Assembly (NCBI RefSeq): GCF_042186555.1
Contig: NC_133324.1
Coordinates: forward strand, 130,293,655-130,357,654
Length of the DNA: 64,000 nt
Source of the DNA: Aquarana catesbeiana
Lineage: Eukaryota; Chordata; Amphibia; Anura; Ranidae
Direction of reading: 5' to 3'
Positions 1 through 10,115 of this stretch are shown piece by piece (positions within the stretch are counted from its first letter, which is position 1; the number at the start of each line of letters is the position of its first letter). The notes beneath the pieces were generated by a model that had not been told where the DNA came from, searched no databases, and saw only the letters and a list, made by a program, of their open reading frames with translations. Made by a program: the position numbers and the translations under genes.

Positions 1-223
1 CATACCATTGCTGTAGATTTGTTGGCTGCACATCCATGATGCAAATCTCCCGTTCCACCACATCCCAAAGGTGCTCTATTGGATTGAGATCTGGTGACTG
101 TGGAGGCCATTGGAGTACAGTGACCTCATTGTCATGTTCAAGAAACCAGTGGTGAGATGATTTGAGTTTATTTCAGTTACTTTTGCCTTTCTATCATCTC
201 GAACCAGTCAGCCCAGGGCTGTG
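1..223 (-). mobile_element. Tc1/mariner transposon fragment, 3' part
   Basis: Read on the minus strand, positions 109 down to about 62 encode WPPQSPDLNPIEHLWD, the third-catalytic-residue block of Tc1-type DDE transposases. Downstream of it (about 150-215) is sequence that looks like the 3' non-coding part of the same kind of element, apparently with internal deletions. The copy is cut by the window start on its upstream side and abuts an oppositely oriented Tc1 at about 224. It is a dead fragment. Confidence 0.8.
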
Positions 224-1121
224 CTGACTTTGGACTTGATAAAACACAGTGGACACCGGCAGATGACATGGCTCCCCAAATCATCACAGACTGTGGAAAA
301 TGTTCCATTTCATTTGGCAATCAAGGTCCCAGAGTGTGGGGGAAGAGTGTAGAGGGAAAAGAATCCAAGTTGCATGAGGTCCAGTGTGAAGTTTCCACAG
401 TCCGTCATGATTTGGGGAGCCATGTCATCTGCTGGTGTTGGTCCACTGTGTTTTATCAAGTCCAAAGTCAACGCAGCCATCTACCAGGAAATTCTAGAGA
501 ACTTCATGCTTCCCTCTGCTGACCAGCTTTATGGAGATACTGATTTTATTTTCCAGCATGACTTGGCACCTGCCCACATTTCCAAAAGTACCAATACCTG
601 GTTTAATGATCATGGTATCACTGTGCTTGATTGGCGAGCACACTCCCCTTACCTAAACCCCATAGAGAATCGGTGGGGTTTTGTCAAGAGGAAGCTGAGA
701 CACCAGACCCAACAATGCAAATGAGCTGAAAGGCGTTATCAAAGCAACCTAGGCTTCCATAACCCCTCAGCACTGCCACAGACTGATCGCCTCCATGCCA
801 CGCCGCATTGATGCAAAACGACGCCCGACCAAGTATTGAGTGCATACTATACTGTACATGGACATACTTTTCAGTAAGACATTTCTGTATTAAAAATCCT
901 TTTTGTTATTTGTCTTATGTAATATTCTAATTTTCTGAGATACTGAATTTTGGGTTTTCACTAGCTGCAAGCCATAATCATCAAAACTAAATAAAGAAAT
1001 TCTTGAAATATATCACTCTGTGTGTAACACATCTATATAAAATATGAGTTTCTCTTTTTGAATTTAATTACTGAAATAAATTAACTTTTTGATGATATTC
1101 TAATTTTTTAAGATGTGCCTG
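224..1121 (+). mobile_element. Tc1/mariner transposon, 5' part inverted and truncated
   Basis: Transposase coding sequence (about 305-724) is followed by an AT-rich 3' region. The right end, near 1091-1121, has the sequence TAAGATGTGCCTGTA expected of a Tc1 terminal repeat next to a TA. No matching left terminus is visible. Instead, 224-303 is an inverted partial copy of 391-478, so the left half was rearranged. Confidence 0.75.
305..724 (+). pseudogene. Tc1-type transposase C-terminal fragment
   Basis: The translated frame from 374 contains MIWGAMSSAGVGPL, then FQHDLAPAH (second catalytic Asp region) and SPYLNPIENRWG (third catalytic acidic residue), in the order seen in Tc1 transposases. 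Homologous reading is also recognisable upstream of the first Met, from about 305. The DNA-binding N-terminus and first catalytic Asp region are missing, and a stop falls at 722-724, short of the family C-terminus. Related coding-like sequence continues in another frame to about 838. It cannot make an active enzyme. Confidence 0.8.
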
Positions 1122-2059
1122 TATTTTGAGCAATTTCTCTTGCCAGTAGCATCTTGCTGACCTGAAGATCATCTAAGTTTTAAATGTTTTTTCCAGCCCC
1201 TACATAAATAGTACTTTTTTTTAATTATTCTGGCTTATATATTTTTGAATATAAGTCTAATGAGCAATATTTAAACAGACATAAACACAAGCAAGCTGCA
1301 ATCATTCATTCTTTGTTAATCTCACTTCAAAATCTTTGTCTTAAAAAGTTCGGCCCATCCATAACCAATGGTAAATATTATTTTTAAATATCATGGACAT
1401 TAATCAATTGATTTTCCTATTACACATAATTATATTGTTTATTAAAATGGACCTAAATGAATATCCAAAATCAATACTTAACAGTGATCTGAGACGCTTG
1501 CTTCTGTGTGGTATTGTTTATTGGCTTTTTATTGATATATTTTTTGTCATTTTGTTATGCTGATGTTTGATTTATATCGTGTTTCTTCATCACTGATATG
1601 TGAAAGCTTCTGTTTTTATACCATTTTATTTTCTGTATAAAACTGGTATTGTGTAGCTTTGTTAGTACTAATAAGAGTTTGCAAAAGACCAAATGAAAAT
1701 ATCTATCATTTTGTATTCTACATTTGTTAAACTGAAGAAGTGGCTTGGTAATCTACAAAACGTCTGCAACATTATGGAAGAGGTCAAGTTGAATGTAACT
1801 ATTTGCTACTAGAAACACTTTAAAAAGTTGCAGCTAGAATGTGATTGGGTCATTATATGGCTTTACATGGGACAAGCTTTTGCATGATGTGTTTTTGGAA
1901 TTGTTGTGCAACAATCTTGTCATATTTGGGATGCTATCAGTTGTATTTAGGGACTTCATTATGGATATTTGCTAATATTTTCTGCAGAAGTAGCATGGAA
2001 CTACGCTGAATTTTGAATGAAAACAAGAAGGTTGCCTAAGTGTGCCATACATTGTGCAA
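1122..2059. other. AT-rich intronic sequence, nothing recognised
   Basis: No open frame of interest, terminal repeats or exon-like segment was seen. It lies in the AP3B1 intron upstream of the first exon in the window. Confidence 0.5.
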
Positions 2060-2060
2060 T

Positions 2061-2092
2061 TTTCTTTCCTTTAACTGGTTAAAGGAAAGAAA
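2061..2092. repeat. Perfect 32-bp palindrome
   Basis: Two perfect 15-base arms (2061-2075 and 2078-2092) flank a TG spacer. The centre reads TTTAACTGGTTAAA. It resembles two abutted ends of the TTAA-type repeats seen elsewhere in the window, so it may be an excision or abortive-insertion footprint. Confidence 0.7.
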
Positions 2093-2249
2093 ATCATTCA
2101 GTCTGTGTTGATGGGGGAATCCCTCCCGCTGCGCCATTGTATTTCCTCGCCATCAAAAAAACTAAATAAAACCAACCTTCTCATAGATGGATCGAAATTC
2201 GGAAAATTTTATCTATCAATGGCGACTTAACTTTCTATATATAAACACT

Positions 2250-2425
2250 GGGGTTGATTTACTAAAACTTGAGTGCAAAATCTGGTGCAGCTGCGCATGG
2301 TAGCCAATCAGCTTCTAACTTCAAATTGTTCAATTAAGCTTTGACAAAAAAAAACTGAAAGCTGATTGGTTTTTATGCAAAGCTGCACCAAATCTAGCAC
2401 TCTCCAGTTTTAGTAAATCAACCCC
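2250..2425. mobile_element. MITE with 20-bp terminal inverted repeats
   Basis: The left end GGGGTTGATTTACTAAAACT (2250-2269) is matched by its exact reverse complement at 2406-2425. Inner segments also pair partly (AGCTGATTGG and CCAATCAGCT). The same trinucleotide ACT sits on both sides, which would fit a 3-bp target duplication. There is no coding capacity. Confidence 0.8.
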
Positions 2426-2654
2426 ACTGTATCTATCAGATAATATATAGATCAGCAAAGATTGTTTTCATTGGTAAATGGAAGATGAGGTACTTGTGTG
2501 AGTGCATCATTCACTGTAGGTCAGGTATTTTCACCTGACCAATAAAAAAGGGAATTGATGCTAGTGATTCATAACACATTGACACTGTGTATGGTGCACT
2601 GTATCAAAAACACACAATTTGCATCAATATGCACCTTTCCTTGGGAGGAATAGT

Positions 2655-3876
2655 GGAAAAGTGTGGGCCTATACTGCGCTGTGACTAAAGACATATAAAT
2701 GGAGCAGCAAACATCGCCAGAAGACAATCTGCAAAAAAAAATAAATGTAAAAGATGCTGCGCTGAATTTATATATGTGTGAGTGAGGACTATATCAAGAA
2801 CTCACGTAAGGTAAACAATTAAGTGTTCATAAATAACATAAGTAACAAAAAATCTTTAAACCAGTGATAATGTGAATCTTGCATGGGCAATATCAATTTA
2901 GGACATTGAAAAAGAGCCAGAGCATTCGCCACAGTGAGACTTGAATACTGCGTTCCACCTCTGCCCATCTCCGTTCTCGTGACATCTGATTCATTGCCTT
3001 TTTCCATGGACAATAGAATTGTACAAACACCCGTATTTATAAATTAACATATGGGCCGTCATCTAATATATATTTGTTAAACCCTAATTGATCTATTGAC
3101 CGGAAGTGATGTCCACATCCTGTTGTCTCGTAATTCAACTTGGGGTCACAGTATCTAAGTGTGATGTTTGGGGGGTGTGTCCGTACCCCAGATGACGTCT
3201 GAGGACGAAACGCGTCAGTGGACCATACCAACGACATCACACTATTCCTAGCATTTCTACAAGTCTGTTTACAACTACACAAATAAGAGTGTTTTTAATC
3301 CCTTTTTTTATGAATAAATATCTCTTTACCATATCACACTATGCGGTGTTCTCTCTGACATGGTTTTCAACGCATGAATACGTGGATATCTGATGACCGC
3401 CCCCTTCCCCCTCCGACCTTGTTGCACACCCCTTGAGACCCTACTGACGTTACACCGTGTGAAGCATTTGGTGATCGTTTTGGAGCAGGGACCAACCGCA
3501 TCCTTTTGGACACCATTTACAAGCTATTCACAACTTGAGAGGTATAAGCCTCTTCAGGTCTGTGAGTTCCGGTAAGCCTCATTCCTAAGGGTGGTGGTGC
3601 TGCCAGCATTTTTTTCCCTTTCGAGCACTTTACTTTTCATCACTTGGATACACCAAGCAGATTTCTGCCATCTGTATGGACTGTTTCTTTTTGGATTTTT
3701 CAATGTCCTAAACTGATATTGCCCATGCAAGATTCACATTATCACTGGTTTAAAGTTTCTTTTTGTTACTTAGTTGTTTGTTATTTATGAACACTTCATG
3801 GTTTACCTTATGTGAGTTCTTAATATAGTCCTCACTCACACATATATAAATTCAGCGCAGCATCTTTTACATTTAT
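2655..3876 (+). mobile_element. Penelope-related non-autonomous element with inverted arms
   Basis: A 15-base direct repeat CTTGGGAGGAATAGT occurs at 2640-2654 and again at 3877-3891, consistent with a target-site duplication. Inside, 2741-2913 is the near-perfect reverse complement of 3696-3876, leaving a central unique part of about 780 bases. That centre holds a hammerhead-ribozyme-like core near 3189-3216 and an AATAAA at 3313-3318. No protein-coding sequence remains. A variable-length target duplication, partial self-inversion and a hammerhead-like core together fit a Penelope-like terminal region. The family assignment is inferred, because no RT or GIY-YIG sequence is present. Confidence 0.6.
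3180..3226 (+). ncRNA. Hammerhead-ribozyme-like core (degenerate)
   Basis: CAGATGA (3189-3195) is followed by CGTC-TGAG-GACG, a 4-bp stem with a tetraloop (3196-3207), then GAAAC and GCGTC with a GTC at 3214-3216. The hammerhead consensus is CUGANGA, stem II, GAAA, stem III, then a cleavable NUH, so one core base (U4) is replaced by A. Stem III could form only through the self-complementary ACGCGT, as in the dimeric hammerheads described for Penelope-like elements. Stem I pairing is weak. It is likely a decayed ribozyme; activity is not claimed. Confidence 0.45.
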
Positions 3877-3891
3877 CTTGGGAGGAATAGT

Positions 3892-4985
3892 AACAAGTAA
3901 AACATGCCTAAAAAATATCACATTACAAAAATTTAATTTAACCTTAAAGCGGAACTATGCTGTATCTGAGCACCACAAACCAGATATGCTATTTAATTCA
4001 TTTTAAATATTCAAAGCTAACTCATCCATCCATGTCTCCATGCTTTATTATGCTGAGAAATCACTTTGAAAAACACCCCATTCCATTTCTGGCCGTGGCC
4101 ATCTTGAGTAAGGGCAGATGATTCATGTAGCATTTACTTCCTGGAATCCATCTGCCCTTAGCTCAGGGATGCAGGCAGAAGGGTGTGCTTAGCTGATAAC
4201 CCTCCTGAAAGACTCCTGGGATGTATGAAATAATTTGCCTAGACATGGAAATCAGGCACCAACTGAAGAAATGTAAAATAAAGTTTAAAACAAATGAATC
4301 TGATATACTTGCCTGACTATTTTCTAATGCTAGCAGCATAAGGTATAGTAATAGTCAGTGTATCAACTTCCAGGGAGGTTCAGTGTAGCTTTGATACTTT
4401 TTTGTTGGGTTGGTTCCTGTCAACTGATTTATCCTACAGCTTCTTATGTTTTTGGGGGGCTTTTGTGTACATCCATTTTGGTCCTACTATAGCAGGTATT
4501 TGTTTCCTCCCTGTGAGATTTTTTCTGTCATTTTTTTCTTGACTGATAATCAGCATTTTCAGGATCATGCTGCTACAGTCCTCAAGATATGCAGTGGGCG
4601 ACTGGGTGATTTAGCCCCCAAAATCCAAATCTTTTGGTGTTGTAAAAAGCAGCGGTTTTAGAGAAAAAAAAAAAAGAAATCCCCTTCAGGTAAAGAAATA
4701 CATGAAGGTAATCGTATTCTTTTGCCTTTAATGACCATTTAAAACTGATTATGTGGAGGTGTGTTTGTTTAATTTAGTCACCTGATCATTGGAGATTTCC
4801 TTTAGGAAGGCAGATATTAAAAAACTGGAATCCTTTTTTCCCCAGAAATGATGGCAGCCATAACATTGGCTAGCAGTTCTTTTTCACCTATTCTCATATA
4901 AAAGTTTCATTGAGGCAGTTGAGTGGTATTTCAAGTAGAGGTTCCATAGCTCGAGCTAAATAGCATAGAACTAATATTTGCATAA
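3892..4985. other. Intronic sequence, possible decayed repeat
   Basis: At 3946-3990 the sequence CTTAAAGCGGAACTATGCTG resembles the ends of the TTAAAG-type small elements found elsewhere, but no matching right end was found. The rest shows no coding or repeat structure that I can support. Confidence 0.4.
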
Positions 4986-6054
4986 CCACTTACGCTGCAG
5001 GCCAATATACATCCTAAGTTTTGAAGGGGAATATCGTTATGTCAGCAGCTAGCTGCCATAACCCCGGTATCCTCTTCTTCAGCCGGCGCTCCGCTTTCAG
5101 ATAAAAGTGGTCTCTCTGGCAGATTTGCCACGAGATCACTTTTATTGGCGGCGGGTGAGGGACCCCGCCCTCCGCCGCTTACCAGAGCCGTCGGCAATGG
5201 TGGAGGCGATCAGATCCTTTCTCATGCCGGGTATGGAGACGAGTGAGGGGAAGATGGCCCCCACCCGTCTCCATACCATTGCAGGGCAGAAGCTCTTAAA
5301 AGGAAATTTTTTTTTTTTTTTTTTATTGCATTTTAGTGTAACCCCAGATCTCATATTTAAGAGGTCCTGTCATGCTTTTTTTTTCTATTACAAGGGATGT
5401 TTACATTTCTTGTCATAGGAATAAAAGTGACACAATTTTTTTTTAAATAACAGTGTCAAAATAAAAGGCAAAATAAGTAAGAAAAAATGTTTTTTAAACG
5501 AGCCTCGTCCCGCCAAGCTCGCGTGCAGAAGCGAACGCATACGTGAGTAGCGCCCGTATATGAAAACAGTGTTCAAACCACACGTGAGGTATCGCCACGA
5601 CCAGTAGAGCGAGAGCAATAATTCTAGCCCTAGACCTCCTCTGTAACTCAAAGCATGCAACCTGTAGAATTTTTTAAACGTCACCTTTGGAGTTTTTTAA
5701 GGGTAAATGTTTGTTGCCATTCCACGAGCGGACGCAATTTTGAAGCGTGACAGTTTGGGTATCAATTTACTTGGCGTAATATCTTTCACAATATAAAAAA
5801 AGTTGGGCTAACTTTATTGTTGTCTTATTTTTTAATTCAAAAAAAGTGTATTTTTTCCAAAAAAGTGCGCTTGTAAGACCGCTGCGCAAATACATTGTGA
5901 CAGAAAGTATTGCAAAGACCGCCATTTTATTCTCTAGGGTGTTAGAAATAAAACTGTATAATGTTTGGGGGTTCTAATCTAATTTTCTAGCAAAAAAAAA
6001 CATTTTTTAACTTGTAGACAACAAATCTTGAAAAGAGGCTCGGTCCTTAACTGG
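4986..6054 (-). mobile_element. piggyBac-type non-autonomous element (1.07 kb)
   Basis: The ends are CCACTTACG at 4986 and TAACTGG at 6054 (reverse complement CCAGTTA). Flanking tetranucleotides are ATAA (4982-4985) and TTAA (6055-6058), that is, a TTAA duplication with one change. TTAA target sites and ends beginning CC are characteristic of the piggyBac superfamily. Read on the minus strand, the element starts TTAACCAGTTAAGGACC and matches internal parts of the copies at 21180-21890, 33898-35056, 36682-37470 and 38510-40327. Apparent reading frames inside are conserved repeat sequence with no domain, so I do not call them genes. Confidence 0.75.
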
Positions 6055-6143
6055 TTAATAAATATTTCTCTAATAGTTTATTTTTATATTGTTATACTCT
6101 TAAATCCTTGATTATTTGTAATAATTCTTTTTGTCTATCCTAG

Positions 6144-6241
6144 CACTAAAGAGGATCAGTTTGCTGTTGGAATTCAGCCGCCCCCAGGGGAACTTCTTCT
6201 ACCAGTAACTATGTCAGAAACCGACTTTAAGAAAGAGCAAG
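6144..6241 (+). CDS. AP3B1: AP3B1 exon, AP-3 complex subunit beta-1 (C-terminal domain)
   Basis: AP-3 beta is a large subunit of the heterotetrameric AP-3 adaptor, which sorts cargo from endosomes and the trans-Golgi to lysosomes, melanosomes and platelet granules. This 98-base exon begins after a pyrimidine-rich tract and TAG (6141-6143), taking the third base of a Cys codon. It encodes TKEDQFAVGIQPPPGELLLP and then VTMSETDFKKEQ, closely following the vertebrate beta-1 C-terminal domain. It ends in a split codon (G) before donor GTGAGA at 6242. The next exon supplies CA to complete Ala, so phases agree. Upstream coding exons are outside the window; nothing matching them was found in 1-6143. 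The frame also stays open past the donor (see 6242-6367). Confidence 0.93.
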
Positions 6242-6367
6242 GTGAGAACTTTCAGCTCTGTAATGATATTTTTAGTTGTGACATGGTATACCATATGATT
6301 GATCTTAGACCACAAAGCAGTAATGTGCACCTGTCATTAGTGATGCAAAAAGAGCAGGACAGCGAAG
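6242..6367 (+). other. In-frame extension of the AP3B1 exon to an alternative donor
   Basis: The AP3B1 frame stays open from the main donor for exactly 126 bases (42 codons), reaching GAAG followed by GTAAGC at 6368, a strong donor consensus. Use of this site would keep the phase into the exon at 49094. The encoded stretch is not part of the AP3B1 protein as I know it. It could be an alternative exon end or chance. Confidence 0.3.
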
Positions 6368-6428
6368 GTAAGCACAAATGTGAATACAGTAGTGAAAATT
6401 TTGCCTATTTATAAAAAGTGAAGCTTAA

Positions 6429-6510
6429 CTACTTCAGCCCCGGAAGATTTGGCTGCTGAATGACCGGGCCATTTTTTGCCATTCGGCACTGCATGTTCTT
6501 TCAGGATCAC
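6429..6510 (+). mobile_element. Fragment of a TTAA/CCACTTCAGCCC-type repeat
   Basis: TTAA (6425-6428) is followed by CTACTTCAGCCCCGG and a GCCATTTTTTGCCATTCGGC segment shared with the starts of the copies at 35744, 42535 and 43849. Similarity stops after about 80 bases, so it is truncated or internally deleted. Confidence 0.6.
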
Positions 6511-6834
6511 CAGTGGAAGATACCAGGATTTTGACATAGCTGTAAAATCTTGGAATACATTAAAGGACACAGGAAAGTTAATTCAGATCCCCAGAATGAT
6601 GATCCCCAGTTCAGAAAAGAGCCAAAATCTGAGGCCAGCACCTTCGTGAACACTCATTTCCATAGCAGAAAATGTTTTCCCACTGCAAAGTGCAGGTAGT
6701 GCGCTGAGGAAGCAGAAGTATAGGGATGTGGAGATAAGCTTTCTTGATGTCTGCTGAAACCAGAAAATTCCCCAAATCGAGGGAAGCACCTTACAAATTG
6801 CATATTGGACCTTTTTGAACGTGTCAGAATTTGC

Positions 6835-7295
6835 TTAAAGTGGATGTAAACCTGATTGATGAAATTTGAGCTGAGCACATATATCTGTAATGTTTTGTTA
6901 TCTCTCTTCAAAGCCTGTGTCCTGCTCCCTTTGTCTGTTATCAGCGTTATAACTTTTGACAAGCCCACCTAGACGGTAGATAGAACTGTGTGTTGGGGGG
7001 GGTTCTATAAATTAGCAGACTGCTAAACTAGTCACAGGCACGCTTTACATGTGTGGGCATGGGGTGTGTGCCTTTCCTCCAATCAGCTGTCTCACAGTGT
7101 ATCAGCAAGTATCCACACCTACAGGGGAACCAGGAATAGAAAATTTTAACTGGACATGCACTTTCTAAACCATATATAAAGCTGAAGACAGCAGATACAC
7201 ATGTAAAACTTATGTAGGGAGGTTTGTTTCATCCCTGTGTATCATCTGGGGATGTTCACTTCACTGGGTATATGTGAGGGTTTACACACACTTGA
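6835..7295. mobile_element. TTAAAG-ended small inverted-repeat element
   Basis: The left end is CTTAAAGTGGATGTAAACC from 6834. The right end, GGTTTACACACACTTGAAG near 7279-7297, is its reverse complement with a few changes. The TTAA at 6835 is matched by TTGA at 7292. There is no coding sequence. Other members lie at 7873, 46846 and 48588. Confidence 0.55.
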
Positions 7296-7437
7296 AGCGT
7301 TTCAGATCCTGAATGGGCTGCACCTCACTATTTTGCTTGGACATTGTGAAGAAGTTGGAATACGAACCATGAAACCTTTCTGGTTTTGAAATGGAGTTTA
7401 GCTTGGGCAGTCTCCAAACTCGACTCTAACCGGACAT

Positions 7438-7526
7438 CTAAATTGTGCATTTTTTTTTATTCCACTCCACAGAAATGACCTGGCCCTGCCCTGATTGGAG
7501 TAAAAAAAAAAAGCACAATTTAGATT
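7438..7526. repeat. Inverted repeat (hairpin)
   Basis: AAATTGTGC plus a T-run and ATTCCACTCCA on the left is mirrored by TTGGAGT, an A-run and GCACAATTT on the right, giving arms of about 28 bases around a spacer of about 35 bases. Confidence 0.6.
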
Positions 7527-7872
7527 TTGAAATAGAGATGAATTCAGAGAGTGCCCAAGCTTCTCTTTGTTCTTGAACCAGGGCAAGGACCCCTCCATGA
7601 ATGCAGTGTTGAGTTGCATGGCTACATGAGCCAAAAAAATTAAGCCTAAAAAATGGACACAAATATTTTGTCTGCAGGGTCTCCCAACACCAGCCCATCA
7701 TCCTTCGGTACTGTAAGGGTATTATTTAAGAAGATTCAAAGCAATTGAATTAAGGATTCAAAGCAGGAGCCACCCTCTGTTTGCAGAAACTGTCTCAGCC
7801 AGTACTGTTGCACGGACCACTTAGTGGGGTGCACATATTTTGTCTGGAGGGTCCTAGTCCTTCTACAGATCC

Positions 7873-8340
7873 TTAAAGTGATTGTAAACAATCGCCTTGT
7901 AAACAACCCATTCAGTTTAAAATAGTAATTAAAGCCGAAAACATTTTTGTATAGATATAAAAAAGGAAAGAAAAACATAAATACCTTTTTTTCCTTTTTT
8001 TTTATAAGTGATCATATTCCCTCTGTTCTCGGCTGCATAAGAGCTGGGCAGAGGAGAAACAGCAGTACACTGAGCTTGCCAGTGAAGGGCTGTGTCAGGA
8101 CAAGTCTGATCATTGGAGAAGAACACACTGAGTTCCCAGCACAGCTAGAGAACTGACCACGGTGTGTTGTTCTGCTTAGTGCGGTCAACTTTTATCAGGA
8201 AAGCAAGGGGACTAGCAGGAACCCCAGGGATTTCACATAAAGGAAGCAATACAAAGAGAAGAGGATACTTTCTCATACAAGTACATGGTACAGCAGGCAC
8301 ATATCAGGAATATGAAGTGTTAGGGTAACAAACGCTTTAA
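7873..8340. mobile_element. TTAAAG-ended small inverted-repeat element
   Basis: TTAA (7873-7876) begins TTAAAGTGATTGTAAAC. The right end, GTAACAAACGCTTTAA (to 8340), is its approximate reverse complement. The length is 468 bases and it has no coding capacity. Confidence 0.55.
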
Positions 8341-8451
8341 GTATGAGGATGCAACTAATGCTTAGTTGGTTTGGGTGCTTTACAAGACCCAAGCCCTGGC
8401 ACCTTAGACCCAGAAGGTTCCAGCAGTGACAGACCAGCTCTTTGAGAATGT

Positions 8452-8910
8452 TCACTGTGGACCGTGAGAGGTTGGGCATTTGTCCACCTTGGAGGAGTCC
8501 ACTTCCTCGGACTCACTCTCCTCCATGTAATCTTCTTCTGACCCAAGGTAGCTCCTGTTGAGGCCTAGACTTCTTATGCTAATCCCTTTCCAAATCCTTA
8601 CGGAAATCAGCAAGCGGTTCCAAAACAGTTGAAAAGACACATGAACAGAGCAAAACCAGGGAACTGAGCCGGGGGGAGGGGAGGGGGACCGTAATCTTTA
8701 CCTTCTTCTGGATATACGGACCCCACAGGGTTTTTATGGACTGGGATCTTCTGCAGCAGGCTATAACCCTAGACCTGTAAAGCACCCCACCACACAGATG
8801 CAACTGCCTGTCAAAGTGAGCGCCACAAGCGGGGTCCAGTGTCAACACAGCTTTATAGGCCTTCCTCATTCTTCCACAGGGGTACCCCTCTGGTATATAA
8901 CAATTCATAG
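8452..8910 (-). pseudogene. Retroelement-like coding debris related to 45035-45110
   Basis: Overlapping minus-strand frames contain TLDPACGAHFDRQLHLCGG (near 8800-8850). An acidic Ser/Glu-rich stretch (EEDYMEESESEEVDSS) lies further downstream, nearer 8500. The first block matches TLDPALGTHFGKMCNMCA on the plus strand at about 45035, so both come from one repeat family. An acidic Ser-rich part would suit a gag-like protein of a DIRS or LTR retroelement, but that is inference. No RT or integrase sequence is nearby. Confidence 0.3.
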
Positions 8911-9172
8911 GTATGGATCAGGAAAGCTATAGAGCACCGATGTTCAACAGAAAAAAGGCAGTTCAAGTAGAAATCAATGCATTAAAACAGAAAAGGCTCT
9001 CAGAAGAATCTTTGCACAATTAAATTTAGATTTACCACATCTATGTAAAAAAGAAAGGCTTACATTAACTTTCCAATCAATGTGTATCCAATCAGACAAG
9101 CCCTGGCACTACATATTTTGTTGGTAGATCTAAAGCTAGTTGCACAGTCAGATTGTAACCTGTTTGCTAAGC

Positions 9173-9661
9173 TTAAAGTTCTAAAGCTAAAACATTTTTT
9201 AAACTTAATGCATTCCCTGCATTAAGGTAAAAAATGTTTTAGGGGTTGCTTTGCTCACCTCCTCATCTAAACTTTTATCTGACTCTTGGATCGATCCAGC
9301 CCTGTGCCCAGTTGCAGTTCTCTCTCCTGTCTCCCTCTTCACACAGGGACTTACAAGCAGCAGTGGGAGCCATCAGATCATGCTGCTGCCAGTCAAATCC
9401 AGTGAGGAGGGGGTGGTGGGCAGGGACAAGCATAGCCGCACAAAGCCCGATTCAGGAGCAAAGCCCACAGGTGTGCCCCCGTAGGAGACAGAGACTTGGA
9501 GCCGCTCTGTGCAATACCATTGCACAGAGCAGGTAAATATAACATGTTTTTTGCGTGCATGCTTTCCTGCGATGTATTATTAACAAAAAGGGGAAAAGCC
9601 TGAAAAAGAAAACAATTGATTAAAAAGAGAAAACAGAAGTTTTTGGGTAGGTACGCTTTAA
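9173..9661. mobile_element. Possible TTAAAG-ended element
   Basis: TTAAAG at 9173 and the reverse-complement CTTTAA ending at 9661 bound a GC-richer segment. Its middle (GGGAGCCATC, CAGTCAAATCCAGTG) resembles the segments at 36450-36500 and 53965-54005. The terminal match beyond TTAAAG is weak. Confidence 0.4.
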
Positions 9662-10079
9662 ATCTGAATCTAGTCCTAGATGAGCTTTTTCACCACTTGA
9701 GTACATGTTACTGTAGTAGGATCAGCAGGTTCAGCTGTGGGCGAGTGACGTTGACATGCAGAGTACTGTCATGTGAGAAAGTGCTGTCTTGTCACTTTGT
9801 CACCAGTTAACAGATGGTGGAAAAGTGTGTGTCAGGGGCTACTCCAAAATACTGCCCCATGACAACAAGAATTGTTGTGGACTATCTCGGTACCCAGGGA
9901 TTTAGACAAGGCAAATGTAAAAAGTATAAATTTATTGGAAAAAAGAACATAGATAAAAAACATTAGGTACAACAATACATAAAATAGTTATTGCATACAG
10001 TTACAGGTGGTTCAAAAGAGAACAGATAAACCCCACTGGTATATGGGGAGTAAAGATATAGGTCCAGACGTAATCCTCT

Positions 10080-10115
10080 GCTTGTTTTGCGACACAAGTT
10101 GCTTCTTCAGGAGGA
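10080..10115 (-). ncRNA. Hammerhead-like remnant in the Penelope 3' region
   Basis: On the minus strand CTGAAGA (10110-10104) is followed by GCAAC-TTGT-GTCGC, a 5-bp stem with one mismatch, and then AAAAC. This is the hammerhead order of core, stem II and GAAAC, with G12 changed. No clear GTC follows, so it is probably inactive. Confidence 0.35.

Noticed and set aside
5107..5684. Frames of about 100 codons at 5107-5418 and 5388-5684
   Set aside because: Conserved only because they lie in the TTAA repeat family; equivalent frames in the other copies are broken.
1..6143. Search for the preceding AP3B1 exon
   Set aside because: No segment with splice sites and recognisable beta-1 sequence was found, so that exon is probably upstream of the window.
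6211..6414. Reading the frame 6211-6414 as a small gene starting at an internal Met
   Set aside because: Its first part is the AP3B1 exon, and the Met is internal to the protein. The remainder is intron or an alternative exon extension.
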